In this document: piece after piece, positions 8,623-16,224 of the stretch | Position numbering within the stretch: position 1 is the stretch's first letter | How the letters are laid out: every line of letters begins with the position of its first letter | NCBI GenBank assembly: GCA_963786295.1 | Contig: CAWAYV010000006.1 | Coordinates: 186,001-250,000, forward strand | From: JACCZX01 sp963786295 | GTDB lineage: Bacteria > Pseudomonadota > Gammaproteobacteria > Burkholderiales > Burkholderiaceae_F | Direction: 5' to 3' | Length of the DNA: 64,000 nt | The notes under the pieces: generated by a model | The model's database searches: none | Seen by the model: only the letters and a program-made list of their open reading frames with translations | What the model was told of the DNA's origin: nothing | Position numbers and translations under genes: made by a program

Positions 8623-9657
8623 ATGACTGACGCCGATCGCATTGTCGCTGCCGCAGCCACCTCGCCGAATGAGGAGGCGATCGATCGCGCGCTGCGTCCC
8701 ACGTCGCTCGTCGAGTATGTCGGGCAGCCGAAAGTCCGCGAGCAGCTCGGCATTTTTATCGAAGCAGCGCGCAACCGCGCCGAATCGCTCGATCATGTGC
8801 TGCTCTTCGGCCCGCCGGGCCTCGGCAAGACGACGCTCGCTCACATCATTGCGCGCGAGATGGGTGTCAACCTTCGGCACACCTCGGGGCCGGTACTGGA
8901 GCGGCCGGGCGATCTTGCTGCAATTCTGACGAATCTTGAGCGAAACGATGTGTTGTTCATTGACGAGATTCATCGTTTGAGTGCGGTCGTTGAAGAAATT
9001 CTTTATCCGGCACTCGAGGATTTTCAGATCGACATCATGATCGGCGAAGGACCGTCGGCGCGCTCGATCAAGATCGATCTGCCGCCGTTTACTTTGGTCG
9101 GCGCCACAACGCGCGCCGGCATGCTGACCAATCCGCTACGTGATCGCTTCGGGATTGTCGCTCGGCTCGAGTTTTATTCGGCAGAGGAACTGGCGGCGAT
9201 CGTGCGGCGTTCGGCCCGCTTGTTGAAAGCGAATCTGACCGACGAAGGAGCGCGTGAAATCGCGCATCGATCGCGCGGCACGCCGCGCATCGCCAATCGA
9301 TTGTTACGGCGCGTGCGTGACTATGCCGAGGTCAAGGGAACTGGGGAGATCTCGCAGTCCGTGGCGGACGCGGCGCTCGCGATGTTGGAGGTCGATCGGC
9401 TGGGCCTGGACATCATGGATCGAAAACTCTTGCTCGCCGTCATCGAAAAATTCGCGGGCGGTCCGGTCGGTATTGATAATCTGGCGGCCGCAGTCGGCGA
9501 GGAGCGCGATACGTTGGAGGATGTCGTCGAGCCCTATCTGATTCAGCAGGGGCTGCTGCAACGAACACCGCGCGGACGGGTAGCCGCAGTAACGGCGTAC
9601 CGGCACTTCGGCATCGTCGAGCCGCGTGGTACGCGCAGCGCCGAGGGACTTTTCTAA
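8623..9657 (+). CDS. ruvB: Holliday-junction branch-migration ATPase RuvB
   Basis: Hexameric AAA+ motor that drives branch migration with RuvA. The 344 residues contain RPTSLVEYVGQPKVREQL, Walker A GPPGLGKTTLAH, Walker B LFIDEIHRL, the sensor-1 segment TLVGATTRAGMLTNPLRDRF with its arginine finger, and sensor-2 SRGTPRIANRLLRRVRDYA. A winged-helix C-terminal domain ends the protein (QQGLLQRTPRGRVA). Complete and typical. Unlike many gammaproteobacteria, the tol genes do not follow; a TonB operon does. Confidence 0.96.
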   Translation: MTDADRIVAAAATSPNEEAIDRALRPTSLVEYVGQPKVREQLGIFIEAARNRAESLDHVLLFGPPGLGKTTLAHIIAREMGVNLRHTSGPVLERPGDLAAILTNLERNDVLFIDEIHRLSAVVEEILYPALEDFQIDIMIGEGPSARSIKIDLPPFTLVGATTRAGMLTNPLRDRFGIVARLEFYSAEELAAIVRRSARLLKANLTDEGAREIAHRSRGTPRIANRLLRRVRDYAEVKGTGEISQSVADAALAMLEVDRLGLDIMDRKLLLAVIEKFAGGPVGIDNLAAAVGEERDTLEDVVEPYLIQQGLLQRTPRGRVAAVTAYRHFGIVEPRGTRSAEGLF

Positions 9658-9816
9658 CAGACTGGACCGAGGAGCCCTCAGCCACTGCTGCGACGCCGCA
9701 GCGCTTGGCACTAACATTGCATAGTTTTGAAAGCGCAAACTGGCTAGAATCGCCGCCTTTTGCAAAGCCCGACAATTCGATTGACGGGTGCAACTCAGTT
9801 GGCCGGGGGAACTGAA

Positions 9817-10461
9817 GTGGACTTCTCTCAAACACAGCGTGATCCGACTCGCAAGTTGCTCGGGATCAGCGCGGTCGTGCTGTTTCACATCATCATTATC
9901 TATGCGCTGATTACCGGACTTGCACGTAAGGTAGTTGAAGTCGTCAAAGGTCCGATCGAGGTCAAGGTGATCGAAGAGGTCATCAAGAAGCCGCCTCCGC
10001 CGCCCGAATTGCTCCCTCCGCCGCCGAAGGTGCAGGCACCGCCGCCACCGTTCATACCGCCGCCCGAAGTTAATATTGCGCCGCCGCCGACACCGGCGCC
10101 GACCATTACGGCGGTCACACCAGAAGCGCCACCTGCGCCGCAAGCCCCGGTGATCGCTGCGCCGGCTCCCACCCCCGCTCCGGCGCCGGTGCAAACTGCA
10201 GCTGTTGTGTGTCCTAACTATCGCGAAGCGCTCAGTTCGGTCGCGTACCCGCGCGAAGCGGCCGCCGATGGTATTCAAGGGGAAGTGCTCGCCGAATTCA
10301 CTCTCGCAGCGAATGGGCAGATCAAAGACATTGTCATCAAGACGAGTACAAATCGCGTGTTCAACAAACCCGCGATACAGATGATTCAGAGCAAATTGGT
10401 TTGCAAAGGCCAAGGGCACGACATCAAGTTGACGTTGCCGATCAGCTTTAAACTTAGTTAA
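9817..10461 (+). CDS. tonB: TonB energy-transducing protein
   Basis: Spans the periplasm to pass proton-motive energy from ExbB-ExbD to outer-membrane receptors. From GTG 9817 (with GGGGGAA just upstream) it is 214 residues: a short cytoplasmic tail, one membrane helix (about 15-36, with His24 inside), a Pro-rich periplasmic linker (about 58-150), and a C-terminal TonB domain with VAYPREAAADGIQGEVLAEF. The C-terminal domain carries two cysteines (VVCPNYR and KLVCKGQG). A longer version from TTG 9760 is possible but lacks a ribosome site. It leads the tonB-exbB-exbD-exbD-TPR operon and probably serves the receptor at 16-19 kb. Confidence 0.88.
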   Translation: MDFSQTQRDPTRKLLGISAVVLFHIIIIYALITGLARKVVEVVKGPIEVKVIEEVIKKPPPPPELLPPPPKVQAPPPPFIPPPEVNIAPPPTPAPTITAVTPEAPPAPQAPVIAAPAPTPAPAPVQTAAVVCPNYREALSSVAYPREAAADGIQGEVLAEFTLAANGQIKDIVIKTSTNRVFNKPAIQMIQSKLVCKGQGHDIKLTLPISFKLS

Positions 10462-10527
10462 TAAGCTGGCCGGCATGGCTCACGAGGCTAGACCGGCTAC
10501 GCAAAACTTCCTACAAGGAGACTTTCG

Positions 10528-11432
10528 ATGATTGGGTTTTTCCGTCGCCATGCGGCCGTGCTGGCTGCGATCCTGGTGGTTGCAGGACTGATAGCGCCCG
10601 GCCTCACCATGGCGCAGCAGGATCCACAAGTCCGCGCCGCCGGTACTGGTGCCGCCGGCCAACTCGCAAGCTGCACCATCGGCGCCACCGGCGGCGGTTA
10701 TCCCGGTTCCGTCGGCGCCGCCGAAGGCAACGGTCGAGAAGGAAGTGGTCGAGAACCCATATGGCCTCGAAGCGGTATGGCGCACAGGGCGATTTTGTGT
10801 CAAAGGGCACGCTGATCATCCTCGTGATCATGTCGATGGGAAGCTGGTACATCCTGTTCGTCAAGTTGTGGGAGCAGTACAAGCTGATGCGCGAAGCGCG
10901 CGATGTGCGCAACGCCTTTTGGAAGGCCCCCTCGTTGAAGGAAGGTGCCAAGCGGCTGGACAAGAAGAGCGCGTATCGCTACATCGCCGAAACCGGGCTT
11001 GACGCGAACGAGCATCACGAAGGGGCGCTGACCGAAAACATCGATCTGAATACGTGGGTCACCATGTCGGTGCAGCGCTCGGTCGATACGGTGCAGAGCC
11101 GCACGCAGGATGGCCTTGCATTTCTGGCAACCGTCGGCTCAACGGCGCCGTTCGTAGGGCTGTTCGGCACGGTGTGGGGGATCTATCACGCGCTGACCGC
11201 GATCGGCATCGCGGGCCAGGCGTCGATCGACAAAGTAGCCGGGCCCGTCGGTGAAGCGCTGATCATGACCGCGATCGGCCTGGCCGTCGCGGTGCCCGCG
11301 GTGATGGGCTACAACTGGCTGGTTCGCCGTAACAAGGTTGCGATGGACGCGGTGCGAACTTTCGGCGCCGACCTGCACGCGGTGCTTCTCGGCCGCCGTC
11401 CTGAGTTAAGAACCGCGGCTCCGGCACGCTAG
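10528..11432 (+). CDS. exbB: ExbB-type proton-channel protein (two frame breaks)
   Basis: Pentameric inner-membrane partner of ExbD and TonB. The C-terminal 220 residues are clearly MotA/TolQ/ExbB: a first helix (LIILVIMSMGSWYILF), then FLATVGSTAPFVGLFGTVWG and PVGEALIMTAIGLAVAVPAV. The N-terminus, in two other frames, is a cleavable signal (HAAVLAAILVVAGLIAPG, then AMAQ-like) and an Ala/Pro-rich stretch ending EKEVVENPYGLEAVW, as in betaproteobacterial ExbB. Frames change near 10645 and 10783; each is fixed by dropping one base, and the second then reads VWRQGDFVSKG. The corrected product is 300 residues. Ribosome site AAGGAG precedes ATG 10528. Confidence 0.85.
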
Positions 11433-11467
11433 GTGTTTTCCGGGTCTACGGAACAAGGAACCAAGCC

Positions 11468-11896
11468 ATGGCAATGAGTATCGGAGCGGCGGAAGGCGCA
11501 GAAGACGAAGCAATCTCGACGATCAACACGACGCCGTTGGTCGACGTGATGCTGGTGTTGTTGATCATCTTTCTGATCACAATTCCGGTCGTCACCCAAT
11601 CGATTGCGCTGCAGTTGCCGCAGGAGACCAACGTTCCGCGCCAAACCAAGCCGGAGAATATCGAGCTGGCGGTGACCAAGGATGGCGACGTTTACTGGGG
11701 TATGCAGTTGATCAAGGACAACGACGAGCTGGTGAATCGACTGAAGAAGATCGCCGTGCTGACGCCGCAGCCTGAGGTGCACATACGGGGCGATCTGACG
11801 GGCCGCTACGAGTTTGTCGGACGCGTCGTGTTCGCGGCGCAGCGCGCCGGTATTCAGAAGATCGGTTTTGTTACCGAGCCGCCACCTCGTACGTGA
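11468..11896 (+). CDS. exbD: ExbD-type transport protein, first copy
   Basis: Single-pass inner-membrane protein whose transmembrane aspartate conducts protons with ExbB. The 142 residues start with a 20-residue cytoplasmic tail, then INTTPLVDVMLVLLIIFLI with the essential Asp26, and a periplasmic domain ending AAQRAGIQKIGFVTE. A GGAA ribosome site precedes ATG 11468. A second exbD follows 15 bases later; tandem exbD genes are common where one ExbB serves a TonB system plus an accessory complex. No defect is seen. Confidence 0.92.
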   Translation: MAMSIGAAEGAEDEAISTINTTPLVDVMLVLLIIFLITIPVVTQSIALQLPQETNVPRQTKPENIELAVTKDGDVYWGMQLIKDNDELVNRLKKIAVLTPQPEVHIRGDLTGRYEFVGRVVFAAQRAGIQKIGFVTEPPPRT

Positions 11897-11911
11897 CTTA
11901 GGAGTTCAGCG

Positions 11912-12343
11912 ATGGCAATGAATGTCGGTTCGGGCGGCCCAGACAAGGACCCAGACGTGATGATCGATATCAACACCACGCCGTTGATCGACGTGATGCT
12001 GGTGCTGCTGGTGATGTTGATCATCACGATTCCGATCCAGCTGCACTCGGTCAATCTGAACATGCCGATCGGCACTCCGCCGCCGCCGCTCGAGCAGCCG
12101 GTGGTGATTACGGTGGACGTCGACTTCGACGGCACGATCTACTGGAACGGCGAAGTCCTGTCGAACAAGGCGGCGCTTGAAGAGCGTTTGGTGTCGGCCG
12201 CCGCCATGCCGGTGCAGCCGGAAGTGCATCTGCGGCCGAACAAGCTGGCCGAATACAGAGACGTGGCAATGGTGATGGCAGCGGCGCAGCGTCTCGGCGT
12301 CACCAAGCTCGGTCTGGTGGGCAACGAACAGTTCGTGCGTTGA
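11912..12343 (+). CDS. exbD: ExbD-type transport protein, second copy
   Basis: Paralogue of the preceding gene, 143 residues, with INTTPLIDVMLVLLVMLIIT and Asp27 in the membrane helix. The periplasmic domain differs: it starts LHSVNLNMPIGTPPPP and has the TITVDVDFDGTIYWNG-like strand order, ending AAQRLGVTKLGLVGN. Ribosome site AGGAG lies seven bases before ATG 11912. The two ExbD copies are probably not interchangeable; in Xanthomonas-like systems the second copy is required for only some substrates (family knowledge, not shown here). Confidence 0.92.
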   Translation: MAMNVGSGGPDKDPDVMIDINTTPLIDVMLVLLVMLIITIPIQLHSVNLNMPIGTPPPPLEQPVVITVDVDFDGTIYWNGEVLSNKAALEERLVSAAAMPVQPEVHLRPNKLAEYRDVAMVMAAAQRLGVTKLGLVGNEQFVR

Positions 12344-12369
12344 TATTGCGCATTGAGGAGACGTTGTCG

Positions 12370-13632
12370 ATGACAATCGATGTGAATACTCACGCAATCA
12401 GATCGTTTCGCCTGTCGCTGGCGGCAGCCGCTGTCGTAGCCGCGCTTGGCCTGCAAACAACTCCGGAGGGGCGCATCACATGGTCGACGGCCACCGCGCA
12501 GGAAGCAGTCCGCGGTGAGGTCGGGCGGCCGTTGCAGGCAGCGCGAGATCTGATCAAGGGCAAGCGTTACAGCGAAGCGCTGGCGAAGCTGCGCGAAGCG
12601 GATGCCGTGCCGAACCTCACCGCCAGCGAAAAGCTTTTGATAGAACAGATGCGCGCGTCGGCGGCACTGTCGGCGGGCGACAATGGTCAGGCGATCAAGG
12701 CGATTCAAGCGCTGCTGGCATCGGGCCGCTTACCCGAGTCGCAGCAGGCGCAATACGCCGGCAGCCTGGCGTCGCTGTATTACCGCGAAAAAGACTATCG
12801 GGAAGCTGCTCAGTGGGCGGGTAAGGCTTTGCGCTCCAATCCGTCTGACGGCGCAATGCGCAGTCTGCAGATTTCGTCCTATTACCAGGCCGGCGACCTT
12901 GCCTCGGCGTCCAGAGAAGCGCTGGAAGACGTGCAGGCGGCCGAGAAAGCCGGCCGGATACCGCCTGAAGATCGCCTTCAGTTGCTGGCCAACATCGCAT
13001 CAAAGACGGGTGACCGCGCCGCGTATGTGGCGGGCATCGAACGCTTGGTCGCGTACTACCCGAAGAAGGAGTACTGGGTCGATCTACTGCGTCGGCTTGA
13101 GTCGAAGCCCGGCTTCTCCAACCGCTTGACGTTGGATCTTTATCGGCTGCGTGCAGCAACGAAGACGCTCGATTCGCCGAATGAAGTCGTTGAAATGGCG
13201 CAACTCGCGTTGCAGCAGAAGCAGGCCGGCGAAGCAAAGCAGGTATTGGACAGTGCGTTCGCATCCGGCTTGCTCGGCAAGGGTACGGAAGCCGAGCGTC
13301 AAAAGCGGCTGCTCGCGCTGGCCAGCGAGCGCGCTGCTGACGCCCCGAATCAGTTGAAACAAGCCGAGGCCGAAGCGTTGGCCGCCGCCGATGGATCCGA
13401 TCTGGTCACTATCGGCTTTGCCTATAGCGGCCTGGGCCAGCACGAGAAGGGTATCGCGCTGATGCAGCAGGGGATCGCAAAGGGGAAGCTAAAGCGCGTC
13501 GACGAGGCGAACCTGCATCTTGGAATTGCGTATCTGCGAGCTGGCCAGAAAGCGAAGGCGCAGCAGGCCTTCAAGTCGGTCGGCGGCACCGACGGTACTG
13601 CCGATCTGGCGCGACTGTGGATGAGGGTCTAG
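12370..13632 (+). CDS. Periplasmic TPR-repeat protein of the TonB operon
   Basis: Exported protein of 420 residues: a basic start, hydrophobic segment LSLAAAAVVAALGLQ, then TPR-like helical repeats throughout. Examples are GKRYSEALAKLREADA, LASLYYREKDYREAAQWAGK and YSGLGQHEKGIALMQQGI, and the last repeat is LGIAYLRAGQKAKAQQAFKS. It ends the tonB-exbB-exbD-exbD operon and is followed by a terminator. Family members are annotated only as tetratricopeptide proteins; a scaffold for the TonB complex or a receptor is inferred from position. ATG 12370 is preferred over 12340, which would overlap exbD and push the signal segment inward. Confidence 0.8.
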   Translation: MTIDVNTHAIRSFRLSLAAAAVVAALGLQTTPEGRITWSTATAQEAVRGEVGRPLQAARDLIKGKRYSEALAKLREADAVPNLTASEKLLIEQMRASAALSAGDNGQAIKAIQALLASGRLPESQQAQYAGSLASLYYREKDYREAAQWAGKALRSNPSDGAMRSLQISSYYQAGDLASASREALEDVQAAEKAGRIPPEDRLQLLANIASKTGDRAAYVAGIERLVAYYPKKEYWVDLLRRLESKPGFSNRLTLDLYRLRAATKTLDSPNEVVEMAQLALQQKQAGEAKQVLDSAFASGLLGKGTEAERQKRLLALASERAADAPNQLKQAEAEALAAADGSDLVTIGFAYSGLGQHEKGIALMQQGIAKGKLKRVDEANLHLGIAYLRAGQKAKAQQAFKSVGGTDGTADLARLWMRV

Positions 13633-13658
13633 CAACCGCTCGCTCGCTGCGAAGTCAA

Positions 13659-13683
13659 AAAAGCCCGCCTTGCGGCGGGCTTT
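13659..13683. terminator. Bidirectional rho-independent terminator
   Basis: A perfect nine-base-pair stem (13661-13669 with 13674-13682) closes a four-base loop. Read rightward it ends the TonB operon with a short T run. Read leftward the A run at 13657-13662 becomes a stronger U tail, ending transcripts from the minus-strand lipoprotein gene. It lies between convergent genes, as expected. The rest of the gap to 13814 holds nothing recognisable. Confidence 0.85.
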
Positions 13684-13814
13684 GGTCTTGGATGCCGATC
13701 TAGTCCGTTACCTAGTGGTTCCACTAGTCGAGGCCGAACGAAATGGCCGGCGTCGCACTTTTCCAATCGGCGCTGGACCTTATCGGTTGGTGTCCGCCGG
13801 CGTGCGGCCTCAGG

Positions 13815-14996
13815 TCACTTCACGAGGCTGCGCAGCCAGTCGAGCTTGGCCGCATACAGGTCATGGTCCCTGCGATTTCCGCTCAGTTCGGCGGCCCGTG
13901 CTACTTCGGCAGCCGCCTGCTCGACATCGCCCAGCCGGTAAAGCGCGACGCCGAGCCAGAAACGCACTTCGGCTGGGGTATCGGGCCGCTTTAACTCGCG
14001 CGCGAAGTAATCGCGTGCCGAGCGGAAATCCTCGCGCTTCATTGCAGCCAGACCAAGCTGGTAATACTGCAGCGGCGGTCGCGACTCGAGCCGAGCCAGC
14101 TGCTGTCGCAGCCGTTCGGCTTCCGAAACGCGGCCCTGTCGGGTCCGGACTTCAGACAGATTCGCAAGCGCAAAAGTAAGGCTCGCGTCGTCCGCCAGCA
14201 TATGTTCGAACACGGCCGATGCCTCGGACAGCAGGCCCTTTCTCAAATAGAGAAGGCCGAGCGTGTTCTGAGCCTGCACAAAATCGGGGCTGTTCACGAC
14301 GGAGCCGCGCGCCCATGCGTACGCATCGTCGTTGCGGCCGCCGACCATAGCTTCGATCGCCCGATTGTTCATGAACATCGAGACCACGAGCGATTCCGGA
14401 ATCTCTCGTGTTTTTAGTCCCGCGATCTGTTCGCTGGGCAGAAAATCGATTGTCAGCTCATGCGCGAAAGGTGTGGTGCTGACGTCGGCCAAGCGTCGGC
14501 CAAGCGTGATGTTCACATGTCCGCTGCCCAGCAATAGGCCGTCCTTCAGCGTCCAGTTCTCCTCCAAATCCGCACTCTGATACCGCACGCGCAACCCGAG
14601 CTCCTTGGCAAAGGCTGCCGTCATGATCACGAGCGACAGGCAGTTGCCGGCGCGCGCATCGAACGCTTCAGCAGCGTTGCGAGTGACGGTCGACTCGTAT
14701 TCGAGCTTCAGCTGGCCGCTTCGATAGAGCGCCTCCGCCAGCGCAGTCTGCTGGTCGATCAGCCCAGGTCGGAATTCGGTGCGCAGATAGTCGCGCATCG
14801 ACTCGCTGACAACGAATATCCGGTCGACCGCGATCGGCTCGGAAGGGGCGCGGAAGTGCTGATCCGCGAACAGGAACGCGGGAACGTGGCCCTGGTGACC
14901 CGGTGACGATGCGCATCCCGCGGCAAGCAGCGCGCACGCAATCGCGGCGACTCTAACGAGCCTCGAGATCACCGTCGGCAATCGACCAACCGACAT
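13815..14996 (-). CDS. Lipoprotein with transglutaminase-like and TPR domains
   Basis: Predicted outer- or inner-membrane lipoprotein of 393 residues. Signal peptide with lipobox LLAAGC places the acylated cysteine at 28. An N-terminal domain has a papain-like pair: Cys120 in ARAGNCLSLVIM and His161 in GSGHVNITLG, followed by Asp/Glu-rich strands, as in bacterial transglutaminase-like proteins. From about residue 230 there are four or more TPR helices (NTLGLLYLRKGLLSEASAVF, YQLGLAAMKREDFRSARDYF, LGVALYRLGDVEQAAAEVAR). A protease or cross-link-related role is suggested by fold only. ATG 14996 is chosen since the longer frame from 15080 would bury the signal peptide. Confidence 0.75.
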   Translation of the reverse strand: MSVGRLPTVISRLVRVAAIACALLAAGCASSPGHQGHVPAFLFADQHFRAPSEPIAVDRIFVVSESMRDYLRTEFRPGLIDQQTALAEALYRSGQLKLEYESTVTRNAAEAFDARAGNCLSLVIMTAAFAKELGLRVRYQSADLEENWTLKDGLLLGSGHVNITLGRRLADVSTTPFAHELTIDFLPSEQIAGLKTREIPESLVVSMFMNNRAIEAMVGGRNDDAYAWARGSVVNSPDFVQAQNTLGLLYLRKGLLSEASAVFEHMLADDASLTFALANLSEVRTRQGRVSEAERLRQQLARLESRPPLQYYQLGLAAMKREDFRSARDYFARELKRPDTPAEVRFWLGVALYRLGDVEQAAAEVARAAELSGNRRDHDLYAAKLDWLRSLVK

Positions 14997-15095
14997 CGTT
15001 CGTGATAAGAATGAACCGAACACAACACTACTCCTGCGCTGCCCGGGGTGCCATCCGCGCGACTCGCTCGTTGGGAACACAAAGCTGGAGGTAAC

Positions 15096-15527
15096 CTACT
15101 TGATGCGGCGTACGCGGGGCGAAAGTGCTACGCCATCAATATCAAGAAAGTAAGCACCTAGCACGCCGCGTTGGACTGAAGCTGTGCGTTTACCAGGCCG
15201 CGTTGCGTAGCTCGATCCATCCACGACCTGCCAGACCTGGCCGTTTTCGAGCGCGATTTTCTCGTTGGGGCCCCATCCTGAGAAGTTGCTCGGCACTGTT
15301 GACTCGACCGTCGATTCGCCAACTCGCGGGGTCTCGGAAGGCTCGGTTCTGCTGGTTCGTGGGCCGGCGGTCGCGGCCGGCGGCGTCAGCGCGAGTGCGT
15401 CATAGCAGGCGAGCCTCGCCGCCGGGTCGCTGAGCTTGCGACAGCTCTCGAGAGTGCCCTGTGCGATCGCCGGCATCGCGATCAGCCAAACCACCAGCAA
15501 GCCGAAGCGCGCGGTTTCTCTATTCAC
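15096..15527 (-). CDS. Small exported protein with a paired-cysteine motif, function unknown
   Basis: From GTG 15527 the product is 143 residues with a signal peptide (ARFGLLVVWLIAMPAIAQ). Next comes LESCRKLSDPAARLACYDAL, a two-cysteine motif seen in many unrelated proteobacterial exported proteins of unknown role. The C-terminal part reads GQVWQVVDGSSYATRPGKR and then RGVLGAYFLDIDG, typical of small beta-rich domains. The GTG start leaves 32 bases to the upstream gene; an ATG at 15608 would overlap that gene by 49 bases and delay the signal peptide. It lies third in a run of minus-strand genes. Confidence 0.65.
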   Translation of the reverse strand: MNRETARFGLLVVWLIAMPAIAQGTLESCRKLSDPAARLACYDALALTPPAATAGPRTSRTEPSETPRVGESTVESTVPSNFSGWGPNEKIALENGQVWQVVDGSSYATRPGKRTASVQRGVLGAYFLDIDGVALSPRVRRIK

Positions 15528-15559
15528 CGAAAGACTATGGAGCGCAAACGCGAACGGCC

Positions 15560-16099
15560 TCAACTCGATTTCGATTTGTCCGCTGCACAATACCGGGCCT
15601 TGAACCATTCGGTCAACAACGCGCGCTCCTTCGGATAGGACGCGGTCACGATCCGGTCAGCAGGATCGCTTCCCACAAATCCCGAGTCGCGGAGATTCAC
15701 CGATCCGCGATCGACCACTTTCTTGTCGGCGTCCAATAGCCGAAAGTCGAAGGTGAGCGCGATGACCCACGAGTTCTTGACGACGCGCACGTCGCTCCGG
15801 GTTGTGTTGGCGCCGGCCGATGCCATCCAGCCTGCCGAGTTGACTTCACTGAGTGCGAGTTCGAGCAGCTGGCCCTCGTTCAGGCATTTTGGCGCGGCCG
15901 ACTTCAGCTCGTCTTCAAGGGCGTTCTTGAGTCGCTTGGCCGACTCTTTGCGGATCAGACGATCGGTGCTTTCCTCGATGAACTGCGCGTCCTTTTTGAA
16001 CGCGACCTTGGCGTCGGCGGGCGCCGCTGCCGCGGGGCCAACGGCGCATAAAGACGTGAGAACGGCAACGACGGCAATAGAAGGGATGACAACTTTCAT
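15560..16099 (-). CDS. Exported protein of unknown function
   Basis: A 179-residue protein with a clear signal peptide (VVIPSIAVVAVLTSLCAVGP, cut near AAAAPA). A mostly helical middle (RLIRKESAKRLKNALEDELK) with one cysteine is followed by strands around VVKNSWVIALTFDFRLLDAD, a segment reminiscent of small periplasmic DUF families. I do not recognise the family. A further cysteine lies near the end (KARYCAADK). It begins at ATG 16099, 126 bases downstream of the receptor stop and beyond a strong terminator, so it should have its own promoter. Confidence 0.65.
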   Translation of the reverse strand: MKVVIPSIAVVAVLTSLCAVGPAAAAPADAKVAFKKDAQFIEESTDRLIRKESAKRLKNALEDELKSAAPKCLNEGQLLELALSEVNSAGWMASAGANTTRSDVRVVKNSWVIALTFDFRLLDADKKVVDRGSVNLRDSGFVGSDPADRIVTASYPKERALLTEWFKARYCAADKSKSS

Positions 16100-16168
16100 G
16101 AATGCTCCTCAAGTCACCCGGATGGCTACAAGCTACTCGCGTTGACTCCGCGCTTCAACCGACGGGCG

Positions 16169-16198
16169 AAAAAAAACCGGAACCCCGCAGGGTTCCGG
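16169..16198 (-). terminator. Rho-independent terminator of the TonB-dependent receptor gene
   Basis: On the minus strand a nine-base-pair stem (16177-16185 with 16190-16198) and four-base loop are followed by eight consecutive T residues. It lies 27 bases after the receptor stop codon. Confidence 0.92.
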
Positions 16199-16224
16199 CT
16201 TAGACAGACTTCCCGGCGCGTGGT

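Noticed and set aside
9304..10476. 390-residue minus-strand open frame opposite ruvB and tonB
   Set aside because: The Arg/Asn/His repeats simply mirror the Pro-rich tonB linker on the other strand.
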